From Cenococcum geophilum 1.58 (lineage: Eukaryota; Ascomycota; Dothideomycetes; Gloniales; Gloniaceae): 64,000 bases of DNA. This document shows positions 1 through 11,759 of the stretch, piece after piece. A program made the translations under genes and the position numbers. Within the stretch, counting starts at the first letter, position 1. Every line of letters starts with the position of its first letter. The stretch is from assembly GCA_001692895.1 (NCBI GenBank), contig KV748185.1, positions 310,001 through 374,000 on the forward strand, read 5' to 3'. The notes under the pieces were generated by a model. It had not been told where the DNA came from, did no database searches, and saw only the letters and a list, made by a program, of their open reading frames with translations.

Positions 1-660
1 TATTGCTTACTAAAGCTAGGATAAATATAATAGTGCTGTAATAAACTATCGAGATAGCTTCTCGAAATAATTATAAAGTTATTATTTACTATTATTTTTA
101 GGGGATAGGCAGTGAGTGCAGATTTTTAGGAGACTAAGACTTAAGTTTAAAAAGGTCCCGCTTGCGGCGGCTAGCGCTATTTTACTTTTATAACTGCCTA
201 GTAGTTACAAAAATAGAATAGCGCCAGCTGATTTTACTTGGTATCTCTCTTAAGACAAAGATAGGAAATAGCTAATATTCTTACCGTTGCTAAAAGGATA
301 GTTTGCTATAACAGAGCTATGGCTAATCTATTAATTGCCTTATATATTTAAAACCTCGGAGCTATAGTAGTAGGAGGATTTAAATAAGCCATTGGAGAAT
401 ATATATTTTTATCCTTTACCCTTATCGTTACGCCTTGCGCCCTGCTTTACTATTACTCCTTTCTACTTTATTACCTCATTTGCCTTACCGTTACCCCTAC
501 TCTTATCGCCCTTAGCCTAGCTGCATCTATATTCTCTGGAATAAATTACCTACCTTCTATACCTCCTCCTAGTCCTATATATACCGCTCTAAATCCTATT
601 AGAAAGGTATAACCTATAGCGGTTTTAATCTTACCTTATCTAACTGTTATATCTATTGCA
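1..660. other. RIP-degraded AT-rich DNA, no gene recognised
   Basis: The stretch is rich in TpA and poor in CpA/TpG, with stops in every frame on both strands. Pyrimidine-rich runs near 415-560 could be remnants of a coding region on either strand, but I recognise no motif. It is probably continuous with the fossil frame that follows. Confidence 0.5.
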
Positions 661-1215
661 GGAAATTACTTAAATTAAAGCATCGGGCTACTATATCTAG
701 GTGCAAGCTTTGGTGTATAAGCGTTTTATAGTAATACCGGAGTATATATAGTCCAGCTATTATTTCGAAAACTATATATAGGAAGAGTTTATAATTCTCT
801 AGGGCGCGGAATATATGCTAAATAGACTGGATTAGGGGCTCCTCGGAGCCATTAAAGCAGTGCATATAATGCGGAAGAAGATGGCGTAGGATTATATTTT
901 TCCTGGCCCTAATATGCTCCTTTGCTGTTTTATAAAACCTAAGGACTTACCTTCCTTATAAGCCGCCCAACGCTCGCTTAAATTTTATTTTTAACTGTTA
1001 TCGTTTCTAGCGGCGTTAGCTAAAAGAAAACTAAATAATATAGCATTATATGTCAGTTTTTTAAGAGTAGATATGGATATATTCTTTAATTAGATAACCC
1101 ACTAACCATTAGCCAGCTATTAGCGCTATTTTAGCTTCTACGGTGGCGGTCTAGGCACAGTAATATTACTTACGCCTATCCCTAAGCAGAAGATTGAGAT
1201 ATTTTATTCTAGTGC
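661..1215 (+). pseudogene. Unidentified RIP-degraded coding frame
   Basis: One forward frame starting about position 664 reads as protein for roughly 180 codons. Its stops are nearly all TAA or TAG at places where Gln or Trp would fit, with one TGA near the end. The text contains hydrophobic and aromatic stretches (for example around GLLYLGASFGV and EEDGVGLYFSW) but no family motif that I recognise. I infer an old coding sequence inactivated by RIP. A second forward frame takes over near 1,140 (YGGGLGTVILLT), which suggests an indel or intron. The function is unknown. Confidence 0.35.
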
Positions 1216-2540
1216 TAACTTATCCTCTGCCTTCTATTAGGCACTAGATTACATTCTAAGACTAAGAATTATCTATTTAGGCAGTTGGCGGCAAGAATTT
1301 ACTTTTAATCCGGATTATAGAGTTATGTTACTGGTGCCTTGTTTGTCCTAATACTAACTCTTAACAGTTTACCTACCTATAGGATTAAGCTATATATATA
1401 TAAGTTTAATCCGAGAAGCTTCTAGCTAAAGCGCCTATATTATTATAGTGCCGACTAAAGGTATAAGCCGTATTTAGTATAGTCCGATCCTTATTTATTG
1501 TATAAATAGTCGTTCTATCTATTAGAACATTATTACCTCCTTTTACTAAAATATTATATAGATGAAATCTTCTATATCCCTATATCTTATTCCAAACCAT
1601 AAAACAATTTAAGACGTTTAATTATATTTATCTCTTCCTTCTAACCGTTTCCTTCCTTTTCTACACCATTTAGTCTTTAAGGTCGTAGTTATTATTAGTT
1701 ATATAGAAGAAGCAGCCCGCTTATATATTGTGGATAGTGGTAGGAATTATAGCCAGCTATATAAGAGTTTAAATTTTACGACTACTAGTAGATTTTAATG
1801 GTACTGCTAGGTTATAGAAGGTATTCTCTACGCTATATCCTAGCAAATTACTATATATATATATGTACAAACCTGCTCCATATAGAATATAGCTCTATAT
1901 TAATCGGATATTTAGACCTTCCTAGAAGTTCCAATACTTGTATAGAGTAGTATTTAGATACTTTTATATCTTGAAATAGTTTAGTTACCTTAGAAAAGGA
2001 ATTATTATTTTTATTTTTTCCTAACCTCCTATACCCTTAAAGCCACCTAATTAATCCTCCTCGCTGTTAATTAATTAACGATTAATGTCTATAGAGTTTT
2101 GCGTCTTATAATACTAGTTTTATAGATATTTCTATTAACTAGGCTCTCTATCCTATATAGAATACCTTAGCTTACTAAGGCTAAGCCGCTACTTATAGAA
2201 TAGGCTTAAGTTAGTAATACTAAAAGCTAGGGGGATTGTATAGAGGATCTCTTAGTAATTATACCTTACCTGCGGCTAAAGGGCCCAGAAATATGGTTTT
2301 TAATTTGCATAGTGGGTATTATGTAAGTCTTAAATAGGCTACTGGTGATTTTACTATTAATATTAGTAGGTGCACTTCTAACTACTCTTAAGCCTTTTGG
2401 TGTGTATATTTGTGCCGTTTTTTAATAGTATTTACTAACTAGTTTCTAAAGGTCCCTTACCTATTTAAGAACTTTAGTTCTGTATAGAGTCGCTACTTTA
2501 CTTTCTTATAACACTGCCTATGCTACTAGTAAAAGTGTAG
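1216..2540. other. RIP-degraded DNA, possible remnants of coding sequence
   Basis: TpA-rich sequence with scattered short protein-like stretches but no continuous frame and no recognised motif. The last 200 bases may belong to the membrane part of the ABC transporter fossil that follows, since short hydrophobic stretches with the same substitution pattern lead into it. Confidence 0.35.
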
Positions 2541-2549
2541 GTTATAACG

Positions 2550-4018
2550 TCTTTAAAGCATAACATTAAAGAGGGAGCCCTTAGACACATTATAAAACTA
2601 TTAATGGACTTTTATAACGATAAAAGCTTTATAAAAGTTATAGAGGTTATAAACCTAGGAGAACAGTTTATTAATTTTGTGGATTACCTATTATTTAATA
2701 TAATGCCTTCTATAATTAATATTATTACTATTACAGTCTATTTGTCGCACTTTATTAATAGATATATTAGACTTATTATAATAGCCATAGTCGTCTTATA
2801 AATCTAGGCCGAACTCGCTAAGAATTCTAAGCTTTTTCGGATATGTTAAGATTATACTATAATGCGATGTAGGGAAAGCTAGATTAAATACGAAGTAATA
2901 AAATATTGGGAGCTAGTAATTTTAGCCAACTGTTAAAATTATAAGAACCGCTAACTTTCCTCTGTGTTATCGGATTTTATTATACTAATGCGGCGAATGT
3001 CTTGGCTGCGCTTATTTGCCAATTTAACGGCGCATATAATAAAAACGATTGGCCTAGTAATTACAGTATGGCTCTTAGCTCTTTATATTATAAAGGGTCT
3101 TATACCTTTAGGCAGCTTATTTATTCTAATTCAATCCTAGCTAAGTATGTTTAAATTTATAAACTTTAATATAAGATTATATAATATTCTTATAGATTGC
3201 CTTAGTTTAGGAGAGCGCTTTTCTAAACTTCTTTAAGCTAGGCCATTTGTTGTCGATAAAGAAGGAGTAATAAGCCTTAAGGTTACCGCTAGGCGTGTTA
3301 AATTCACTAATATCTTATTTTCCTATGCGGATGGTAACCGGCCGGCGGTAAATAAGATTAGTTTTATAGTTAAGGGCGGGAAGATTGTTACGCTTATTAA
3401 ATAAAGCGGAAGCGGCAAGTCTATAGTCTTTAAGCTCTTATAACGGTTTATTAACCCTAATAAAGGGGACATTAAAATTAATGGCTAGAATACCTATAAT
3501 GTTATATTAAGTAGCCTACGAGATAATATTATAATTATCCCCTAAAGCCTTAACTTACTAAATAAGTTAATTAAGGAAATTATTGCGTATAGGCTTAACG
3601 CTAAGGCTAATAAGATTAAGGAAGCCTATAAAGCCGCTTATATATATAACTGGATAATAGGTCTTAAAACCTAATACGACACTAATGTTAGGGAAGAAGG
3701 TATTAAACTATTGGGTAGTAAGCGTTAACGTATTGCTATTATAAGGGCCATTCTTAAAAATCTAAAGATTCTACTTCTTAATAAAGCCTTATCTACTATA
3801 GATAATCTAATAAAAGTGCCAACTTATAAATCACTTAAAAGTTAAGCAGAATGCCGAATAACTTTAATTATTGCTTATTGTCTTAATATAATTAAGCACG
3901 CCGACGATATTATTGTCTTGGAAAAAGGAGAGATAATAAAAAGGGGAAGCTATACCAAGTTACTTAGTTAACGTGGGCTGTACCATATAATATAGACTAG
4001 TGGTAAAAAGTAACGGAT
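2550..4018 (+). pseudogene. ABC half-transporter, heavy-metal-tolerance (HMT1/ATM) type, RIP-inactivated
   Basis: One frame (phase of the ATG at 2,604) holds a membrane domain followed by a nucleotide-binding domain. The membrane part includes FVDYLLFNIMPSIINI and VYLSHFINRY at 2,604-2,800. The ATP-binding part has a Walker A remnant at about 3,405-3,420 (SGSGKS, with the preceding Gln now TAA). A degenerate signature motif lies near 3,712-3,735 (LLGSKR in place of LSGGQ), followed by Walker B and D-loop near 3,765-3,800 (ILLLNKALSTID, where LLLDEATSALD is usual). The H-loop is near 3,865 (IIAYCLN, His changed to Tyr). The order, the spacing and the phrase FSYADG before the Walker A match half-size exporters of the vacuolar heavy-metal-tolerance family. 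Those pump glutathione- or phytochelatin-bound metal with ATP. The 2,604 ATG is internal, and the upstream membrane segments are too decayed to bound. Many stops at Gln sites and lost catalytic residues make it non-functional. Confidence 0.8.
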
Positions 4019-4216
4019 AGAGGTAGGGATAGGAGCTAAATAAAATGGAAAGCTAGCATATATACCTTATAAATAGTAACAATTCTACATTAGTAGGCTG
4101 GTGGTATAAGTGTGTTAAACTTATAGTATATGCCGAGACTTCTATTTCCTGCCTTGCCTACTATATAAATTCTAGGCTTTTAGCTTTTCATATCTAGTAA
4201 AGAATTTTTTAGCATA
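4019..4216. other. Short RIP-degraded intergenic stretch
   Basis: AT-rich sequence between the ABC transporter fossil and the next frame. Nothing recognisable is present. Confidence 0.4.
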
Positions 4217-4760
4217 GAGAAGGTCTTAACGCAACTTAGCTATATTAAAGATATGCTTATCGGGCGGGGGAAAGATCTTACGTATATAACTGAATTAAAG
4301 GAAAGCCTAATAAAACCTCTGCGCAACTTAAGCATCGAAGAAAACTTTAAAGAAAAGCCTAATCTTGGTTTTAGATCTGCTAAGGAAGTAATAAATAACG
4401 CGAGCTTTAAATCCACTAAAGACGAATTAGATGGTAAAGCAGAGGAATAGTTATAGGAATTTATAGAGGAATAGGAACGGAAATGCGTAAAGGAATGGGA
4501 ATGCGTAGAGGAATGGGCATAGGAATGCGTATGGGTACCCTTTATAATAGTATTGCATGGTCTAATAGTAAGTATAGTATAAATGTGACTATTACGCAAA
4601 GAGGGAGAACTGTCACTGTTGTTAATATCTAAATTGCGTAATATGCCAACCTATTTAGAATCTGAGAGGAATGAAATAGGATCCGCTTTAACTGCTGATG
4701 TCACTATTAGGTACTAACCTCAAAGGCACTACCCTATTAGGTACTAACCTTAAAGGTACT
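4217..4760 (+). pseudogene. Unidentified RIP-degraded protein, charged and helix-rich
   Basis: A forward frame reads from before the ATG at 4,253 through about 4,720, with stops only at Gln or Trp positions. The first 65 codons are open: MLIGRGKDLTYI, then a Lys/Glu-rich stretch, ending DELDGKAEE. The region 4,440-4,530 is a loose repeat of GGAATG-type units and codes for Glu-rich text. The frame then continues to LTADVTIRY near 4,700. The minus-strand open frame across 4,240-4,599 is a His/Ser-rich shadow of this repeat. I do not recognise the family. Confidence 0.35.
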
Positions 4761-5000
4761 ACCTTATAACTTACCACCCTATTTCTTGCCATTATATATC
4801 TTACTACCTAATTCTATTACCTATTTATTACCTATTACCGACTAAGTGGCAATATCGACCTAGTAGTAATTAAGTAACAGTTAAAAATCGTCGTTAGCCT
4901 TTTGCTACCTATCTAGTATATATAGTAAGGCTCTAGAGCCTCTTGCAATAAGATAGAGTTCTTATAAGTAACTTATCCGTCTAATAAACTGTAAGCATTT
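4690..5000 (-). repeat. Degenerate repeat related to the Copia LTR region at 15.3-15.95 kb
   Basis: Read on the minus strand, about 4,905-4,990 has the same order of words as 15,300-15,370 and 15,725-15,800: an AGAACTCTA-like word, then GGCTCTAGAGCC, then a TATATATA run. On its far side it shows the same GGTAGTAAG and GGTGGTAAGTTATA words as 15,840-15,900. I infer a solo or fragmentary long terminal repeat. Two copies of a 34-bp unit (TTAGGTACTAACCT...) lie at about 4,709-4,775. Confidence 0.4.
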
Positions 5001-5433
5001 TTAGTATTCCCTATTCTATTATAGTATAAGACGGCGAGCGTAATTATATTAATAATTCTTAATTAATTCTAGAATTTCAATCTAAATATATAAGGCGCTT
5101 TGTGTTATTTATATAAGAGGCTTTAGGGCTAAGCTAGGATATTGTATAAGGTGTTATGCAAGGTGTTATTAGACTAGTAGCTGCGCCTAGGATCTTAGCT
5201 AAGATAGAATATAACTTCGGCCGCACTCCTTACTATTAATCTTTGTGCCCCGCACTGCTTATTATTATTCTTTATACCTAAGCTATCTTGGCCGTATATA
5301 AGATAAATGAAATGTGCTATAATATAAGTCTGCCCACTATATTCTTACGCCGTAATAATTAATGGATTAGTATAAATACGGAGATAGGTCGAATCTGTAT
5401 TAGAGTAATCGCATCCGTAATATATCTATAGAA
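5001..5433. other. RIP-degraded DNA
   Basis: AT-rich with stops in all frames. No motif or repeat is recognised. Confidence 0.4.
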
Positions 5434-5564
5434 ATAGCGTTAGTATAACCAGCACTGGTATAACTAGCGCTAGTATAACCGGCGCTAGTATAATTAGCAC
5501 TAGCATAATTAGCACTAGTATAATTAACACTAGTATAATTAATACTAGCTTAATTAGCACCTAT
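5434..5564 (+). repeat. 15-bp minisatellite, about 8 units
   Basis: Tandem units of the type ATAACTAGCGCTAGT run from 5,445 to 5,564 with a half unit before them. Differences between units are mostly C/T and G/A transitions. The period is a multiple of three, so one frame would read a five-residue Ile/Thr/Ser-rich repeat. It could be part of a low-complexity coding region or plain satellite. Confidence 0.75.
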
Positions 5565-5968
5565 ATAAACTTGGTTTTATATAAGAAATTTTACGCTAAA
5601 TATAGTCTTTCCTAATAAAAAAGATAGTGTTAGTGTAAAAGCGCGGATTAACCTATAAATGATTATTATATGTACGGCTATACTGTATACGTGTATTGTT
5701 TAAATATAGGGAATAGAGAATAGTATTATGTAAGTTTAGCCATTCTAATTACTAAGCTTATCCTAATTGCGGAGCCAGTGTAATTGCGGAGATAGTCCAC
5801 ATGTGGAGATAAAAGAAAAATGTTTAAATTGCAAATATAAAGCCTGTATAACTTATAAGGGGGGAATAAAACGGAATATAATATAGGATATAATAAGTTA
5901 GACCTGTGTAAGCGTACCTGCTTATAGTTTTATAGCACTGCTAATAGCGGAATAGTGTAAATGTTAAA
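5565..5968. other. RIP-degraded DNA
   Basis: No gene or repeat is recognised in this AT-rich stretch. Confidence 0.4.
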
Positions 5969-6455
5969 ATGTATAAAGTCCTTCTGTTGGGTCTTGCAAG
6001 TGTTAGCATAATTGGTATTTCTAGTGCTATTTCCAGCGAGGTTAAAGGATACTTTTGGTTGATAATGGAAGGTTTTAGCTAGGTGGGTATTATAACAAAT
6101 AATATAAGCTAGCTAATAGGTAGAGATATAGAATTAAATAAGTGATCTCTTTTATTTAAGGTGGCTCTAAGAGCGCTAATATATATAAGGAAATAACCCT
6201 AGTTTGACCTTTAGTGTCTGTAGTTGTTTAGAGTCTAACGCCTTAATAGTAAAGCTACCTCTATAGCTAATAGAAGGAATCGCTCTAAGTACTAAGACAT
6301 TTTTATTGCTAAAGCCCTAAAAACGTAACCTAAGTAGGGATCCCTATAATAGAACTATTCTTAAGTCCGTAAATAGTATAGCGAAAGATTTGTATTAATA
6401 CTAACTGCGGCCACCTCTAATGCTTGGAATTTACCGCCAAAGTAAGCCATTATAT
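5969..6455 (+). pseudogene. Possible secreted protein, RIP-inactivated
   Basis: From the ATG at 5,969 the frame begins MYKVLLLGLASVSIIGISSA, a basic residue followed by a hydrophobic core and small residues, which is what a signal peptide looks like. About 37 codons are open. The frame then continues for at least 120 more codons with stops at Gln/Trp-compatible sites, up to the phrase AATSNAWNLPPK near 6,435. I do not recognise the mature part. A neighbouring frame takes over at 6,420, so the two may be exons of one gene or separate fossils. Confidence 0.35.
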
Positions 6456-7720
6456 GCTGTTTTCGCATCTCTATATATATTTGTGGTGAGTTTATATCCC
6501 CTAGTGGCCGCATATCTTATAGCGGCCCTATTTAGCGACCCTAAATTAGGCCTTAACCTTTACCAACCTTTACTACCTACGGCACAGCGGGAACCTAGTG
6601 TGTAAGTATAAAACGTGTTACAGCAAGTGGCGTCTTTTTGTATTTAAGGTTTAATATCCCTTTCTATAGGCTTATTAGTATCTTTACTCCTCCGTTTCTA
6701 CTATTATTTACTTATCCGACTTATTGCTAAGACTTTTGCCTTTAGCCGCTAGGAACAACCTATATAGTAGAGCTTTTACTATAATATTATAGTAGGCAAG
6801 AGAGTGCCAAAACTACGCTAAGCTGCAAAAGTAGGTTAATGTTATGGCTTAGAATATAAAAGCCTCCTAGGAAATGCAAAGCACTATATAATAAGAGAAT
6901 AAGTAACTTTAGGCTTTGTTAGCAATTAATAGCGTCTTTAAGGACTAGATAAAGACCTTTTATTTATAATATTTATACCAGTCCAACAAAGAGACGTTAA
7001 TGGTTATTCTAGAGATAGAGATAAATTATAGGTACTTTCTTATAACGTATCCGGAGTCTTAATTATCTGTATAGTAATATACCTTAACGACTTCTAATAA
7101 TTATTGCGGTAATACCACTTTAAGCTTTATAAAGGCTAAGTAGGTTACCTAAAATCAGACTTTATTAGGCACACAGTTCTAGGATATAGGAGAGTAATTT
7201 TAGTTAAACTAGCTCGCCCTACTAACGGCTACTAGGACTACTTATAATAGAGAAACTTTAATTTATACCGAACCCACTCTGGAAGGTCCCGAAGTTAAGC
7301 ATTAATTACTATATTCTAATTGCTGGGTTGCGAAGACAAAATGTAACAGGAACTCTTTATGTAGTTGCTGTTGGATATATAGCAAAGAGTATAACTATAA
7401 GCGGCTGTACGTTTAACGTAATACTATAGTACCTTTTAAGCAGCGATTGGAAATAAGGGCCCGTTAGGCGCTAAGTGGTATCTAAATGTCTATATATTCT
7501 TATTTTAGGCACTACCGCCTTTTTAGCTTAGGGGTCTATTTTTAGTAATTCTTACTTAGCAGAAAGATGAAGGGCAAGGGTTAGTAAAGGCGAGTTTAGT
7601 ATTAATAAGGTAATAAAGTGCTAGCTATAGAAAGCAATGGTACGGCCAAGCTAGGGATTCTTATTAGCTTAGGACTTCGTAATTAGGATAGCTTAATTAG
7701 GGTTTATTAATTATAATCTT
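6420..7720 (+). pseudogene. Unidentified membrane-anchored protein fossil
   Basis: One frame (phase of the ATG at 6,420) reads for about 430 codons with stops almost only at Gln positions. The first 60 codons are open and very hydrophobic (FASLYIFVVSLYPLVAAYLI), and a second hydrophobic segment follows near 6,660-6,700 (GLISLSIGLLVSLLL), so two membrane segments are likely. The rest is soluble-looking, with the phrase QLLGCEDKM near 7,320 once the stop is read as Gln. It may share a gene with the signal-peptide frame just upstream. The family is not recognised. Confidence 0.4.
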
Positions 7721-9509
7721 TTCTATTTTTTTCTTTTTTAATAGTAGTAAAGAAGGAGGAGCGCTTTATTTTTACTTTTTTAAGAAATGATACCTATTAT
7801 ATATATAAGCACGTATATAGACTTGTAAGTCAGGCATACTACAGTAGCTATACAAACGGTTTTGCACAATATTTGCCATTAGTTGCATTTAAGATATCCT
7901 AAACTATAATATTGAAAAATATTAATTTAATTTTATAGCTATAGGCTTAGGACTAGAATACCTAGAAGCGCTCTTTTTTAGAAAATAATATGCGTTAAGG
8001 TAATCTAGTTATCTTATCCACCTTCCCCTGTTTTTCTCTAAGCCCTACATTCTTAACCGTATCTTAAACCGCATCCTAAAGCCTATGCTTTTATTAACGG
8101 CGCATAATTAGAAATAGGACCAGTGTTATTAAAATAATGGTGGTAATTATAGTAATCCCTGTAACAACTGTACCGCTTATATTACTAGGACTTTTCTTAT
8201 CTATATCTACTATATCAGCTTATATTGCTAACTTTATTATAGGGTTACTTACTAAGATAAGAGCTTTTAGAGTCTTATAAAGTTTTTTTAAGGCGCAGTA
8301 TAGCCTTTATAAGTTTTTATAAGAAAGATTAAGGTTATAGTTAGTGTAATGTATATTACGATCCCTGGCAGCCGGCAATTATACCTTTTAACTATATGCC
8401 GTCCCTAATAAACCGTTAAAGTTAAAACTTAAAATTAAAAAATTATTTTAATATTTCTATTTAGTCTTTTTAATTTCCTGTTTTATGATTTAAGTTTTAT
8501 GTTTCTTATTTATAATTTCTTCCCGTTTCTCGCTTCCTATTTCTTACTTCTTATTTCCTATTTCTTATTTTCCGTTTTATATTTCTAAGATTAGTAATAC
8601 CGGATATCTTTAATAAGAAACTAGAATAAATTGCTACTAAAAATATTGTTTTATAGTATTTGAGAATATAAAATTATGTTCTTTTACCTTTATACTAAAA
8701 ATAAAACGCAAAAATGTTTTATTTTTAAGTTTCTCCTTTAATCTGTCTTCTCTATCTCTTACGCTAGTGTTTTGCTTATACTTAGGTAGAGTGGATATTA
8801 ATTTTAGATAATTATAGCGTCCTAAAAGGATCTCCTGGTTTCCCTTAAGGAAATGGTAAACTATACTATACGCTAGAAGTATTAGCCTTGCTAATACTAA
8901 TATTAAGTTCTTTATACCTTGCCTTTCTTTATTAGCAATAGAGACGCCTATATAGCCTATTTCCTACCTCCTAATAGCCGTAATAGTAATACTTTCTTAC
9001 CTATAGACCCTATATGTAAACAAACTCAGATAAATTACAACTAAACATTAGGGAGTCCTATATTATCTGCACTAATAGGAGATACTATACTGCTAATGTA
9101 TTAAGAAAATAGCTACGTTACCCTACTAAATTAAACCCTAGGTAAGGCCTCCTTTAGAGAAATTTCTGTTTATAAAATAGCAGTTCCTTCTCCTTCTAAC
9201 TCACTACTAGCAATTTATTAGGTGTGGAATAGTAATAAAACTAGGGGGGATAGTTATGGGCGCCTTCTTATACGAGCACCTTTTAATAATAGCAGCTGCT
9301 ATTAGATAAACAGCAGTCCTAAGTCTCTTCGCTGTTAGAACCTGCCGTAGTGACAATATAAGGACTTTAAGGGTAATAGTTTATGGTATAGCACCTAAGT
9401 TAAGCTGCCCTAGGACCTTGTTTATGGTAGTGTATATATACTATACTGGGTTTAGGATTGGCCTACGTTACTAAATCCGCTAGTTTTACTAAACGGAAAG
9501 CAGGAGATA
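7721..9509. other. RIP-degraded DNA, no gene recognised
   Basis: AT-rich, with pyrimidine-rich runs near 7,720-7,740 and 8,500-8,590. No motif, long frame or tandem repeat is recognised. It ends at the TA dinucleotide (9,508-9,509) that borders the GC-rich element, where base composition changes abruptly. Confidence 0.5.
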
Positions 9510-9531
9510 CATCAGCATTTTGTTGGGGTGC

Positions 9532-9727
9532 CAAGATCCTGGAGGCCTCCTGACAGGATTTTGATTTTCCTGGAGGTCCTAATCGTCCTGACAGGCTCCT
9601 GACAGGCTCCTGGCAGGATTTTGATTTTCCTGATCGTCCTGAACGTCCTGAACGTCCTGATCGTCCTGACAGGCTCCTGATAGGAAACTAGTATTTCCTG
9701 ATCATCCTGTCAGGTTCCTGGCAGGAT
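9532..9727. repeat. Cluster of short palindromic CCTGACAGG-type words
   Basis: CCTGACAGG, CCTGTCAGG, CCTGGCAGG and related words recur about every 10-25 bases, in both orientations, between runs of GATTTTCCTGATCGTCC. The same words occur at the right end of copy 1 (14,800-14,895) and the left end of copy 2 (30,860-30,905). They may act as subterminal binding sites for a transposase, but that is inference. Confidence 0.6.
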
Positions 9728-9777
9728 ACCCCCCCCAAAGCAACACCCTATACACACCCCTCAAGCAACACTACTGG

Positions 9778-10128
9778 GGCTCTGCACGAGGCTCTACATA
9801 CACGAAGCTCTGCACGAAGCTCTACACGAAGCTCTGCACGAAGCTCTACACGAAGCTCTGCACGAAGCTCTACACGAAGCTCTACACGAAGCTCTGCACG
9901 AAGCTCTACACGAAACTCTACGGCTCTACACGGGGCTCTGCACGAAGCTCTGCACGAAGCTCTGCACGAAGCTCTGCACGAAGCTCTGCACGAAGCTCTG
10001 CACGAGGCTCTGCACGAAGCTTTGCACGAGGCTCTACACGAAGCTCTACACGAAGCTCTACGTACAAAGGCTCTGCACGAGGCTCTGCGCGAAGCTCTAC
10101 GTACGGAGGCTCTACACGAAGCCCCGCA
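9778..10128. repeat. 12-bp minisatellite, about 28 units
   Basis: Tandem units of the type CTCTGCACGAAG or CTCTACACGAAG. The commonest difference is G or A after CTCT, a TpG-to-TpA change. The period is a multiple of three, so long open frames appear on both strands (Cys/Arg/Ala/Ser on the minus strand, His/Glu/Ala/Leu on the plus). I treat these as by-products of the repeat. The array is missing from copy 2 of the element. Confidence 0.9.
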
Positions 10129-10168
10129 TGACACACATTACTATCGGGTCCCCGCTATATTCCCGATA

Positions 10169-10283
10169 CAGTCGCTTCGGAAAAGGATGGGTTTATGTCA
10201 GAAACCATGATCAAGTACAGAAATTTACCGAATCCTCACCTGTTTGAACCACTTTTCTGTACCCGCGCATGACACCACCCATC
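10169..10283 (+). repeat. Left terminal inverted repeat of nested transposon
   Basis: This 115-bp sequence matches the reverse complement of the right end at nearly every base. It starts CAGTCGCTTCGG next to TA and retains CpA and TpG dinucleotides that are lost inside the element. Confidence 0.9.
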
Positions 10284-10699
10284 CTCCATACTAACACATC
10301 GCCGTCGCCTATTTTTTAAAGCTATTTAAAGCCTATATTTTTTCCTATTACAGTTAGCGCCATAGCATACAGGAGGAGAGCTAAAGCACCTAAGAATACT
10401 ATAAAGAATACTTCTAAAGCGCCTTAAGAAGTAGACCTTACCGTTAAATCAGCACTAATGCCTTCTACTGCTATAGAATAGTCTAAAGGCCCTTAAACCT
10501 TTCTTTTGAGTATGGCCGTGTACGCTAATAGCACAACGCTATTTAGCAACGTTATACCCGTCTTATTTGGAGTCTTTAAATTTTAGAAGTTTGTTACTAA
10601 AAATACGTGTTAAGCTAGCAAATATTACGGCCTTCGTTCTTTCTAGCTTAATTAATTAACTACTGTTATTATATTAAGTCTAAAGGATCCTATAATACC

Positions 10700-11440
10700 T
10701 AAAGTTAATAATATAGATAAATGGCGTAAAGTAGAGGGAATAATAGAGACACAATTAAAGTACGTAAGGAAGGCTTTTTGGGTTAATCTTACAGTTAGAT
10801 ATAAGACCGCTGCTGCGGCTGTTAACGCGTCTACTAAAGCCAGAGATACTGAAATTGCTGCGGCTATTAATGCGGCTGTTAATGCGCGTGTTAAGGCAGC
10901 GCTTTAAGTAGTAGGTCTTTTAACTAAAGCAGCGGCCGGTAAGGAAGTAGGGTCCTCTAGTAAGGATTATAAAGGTATAGTAGAGGAAGTTATTAGTAAA
11001 AAGAAGAGATTAACTACCACTAAAATGCAGAAAGAGGCTGCTAAATAACGTAACCATATAGAAGCTGAAGGCAAGTATATATATCCGCTACTTAAACGTT
11101 ATTGCTGCCTTTAATAGCACTATAAGAATAAAAAGTATGGTGTTATATACTGTCTTAAATTTAAATTAAAGCACTACCTATTATATTTTTACTACTGGTT
11201 GCGCTAGTTAGAAGTAATTAAATAAAAGAAAGCTACGCTTAACCTACTAGATCTATTACTACTATTAAAGATTAGGTATAGTAAACATATATAAAATAGG
11301 GAGGATAAAAAAGATATAAAGTTAGACAGCTATAAGCACCGTTAAGGTAACTCTAGCAGCACGAATAAATTAATAAGCCCCCCCTAAGACGACGGCGGCG
11401 ATAAGGAAAGGCTTATACTATAGTTATATAATTACTAGCT
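10700..11440 (+). pseudogene. Unidentified Ala/Lys-rich protein fossil inside the nested transposon
   Basis: A forward frame from about 10,700 reads for more than 200 codons with stops mainly at Gln sites. It has Ala-rich runs (KTAAAAVNASTKARD, EIAAAINAAVNARVKAAL) and then Lys/Glu-rich text (GIVEEVISKKKRL), suggesting long helices or a coiled coil. I do not recognise it as a transposase. It may be captured host sequence or an unknown element-encoded protein. Confidence 0.4.
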
Positions 11441-11759
11441 AATCCTATTCCGCAGCAAGACTAATTAGTAGCGGTAATAGTTTTAATAAACTAGATGTAG
11501 TAGCAGAATTAGTAGATGCTATAATAGGTGCAGAATGCTATATAGGCGGCAATGCCTCCTTCTATATAACTAACTATCGCTAATAGTTATTTTATAGTGG
11601 ACCCTATACTAAATATAAGATCTTTATTAGTGCCGTTATTATAAAGCGCTCTATTAGTTTTAGCTTTATCCTCTAAAACGCCTACCTATTACTATCTACC
11701 CCTAACTATACCTATAAGCCTACTACCTAGTAGCCCTACCCGTAGCGATATTAAATAAT

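Noticed and set aside
4240..4599. 119-codon minus-strand open frame, His/Ser-rich
   Set aside because: It is the antisense of the Glu/Met-coding GGAATG repeat in the plus-strand fossil.
7261..7375. Possible 5S rRNA-like sequence (CCGAAGTTAAGC with following TGGGTTGCGAAGAC)
   Set aside because: The match is patchy and too short at the 5' side, and the stretch lies in the middle of a long protein-like frame (6,420-7,720) with only Gln-site stops.
9532..9727. CRISPR-like alternation of short repeats and spacers
   Set aside because: Spacing is irregular, the words are palindromic and degenerate, and the organism is eukaryotic.
9748..10210. Cys/Arg-rich and His/Glu-rich open frames over the 12-bp array
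   Set aside because: They are products of a stop-free 12-bp unit; no domain or start context supports them.
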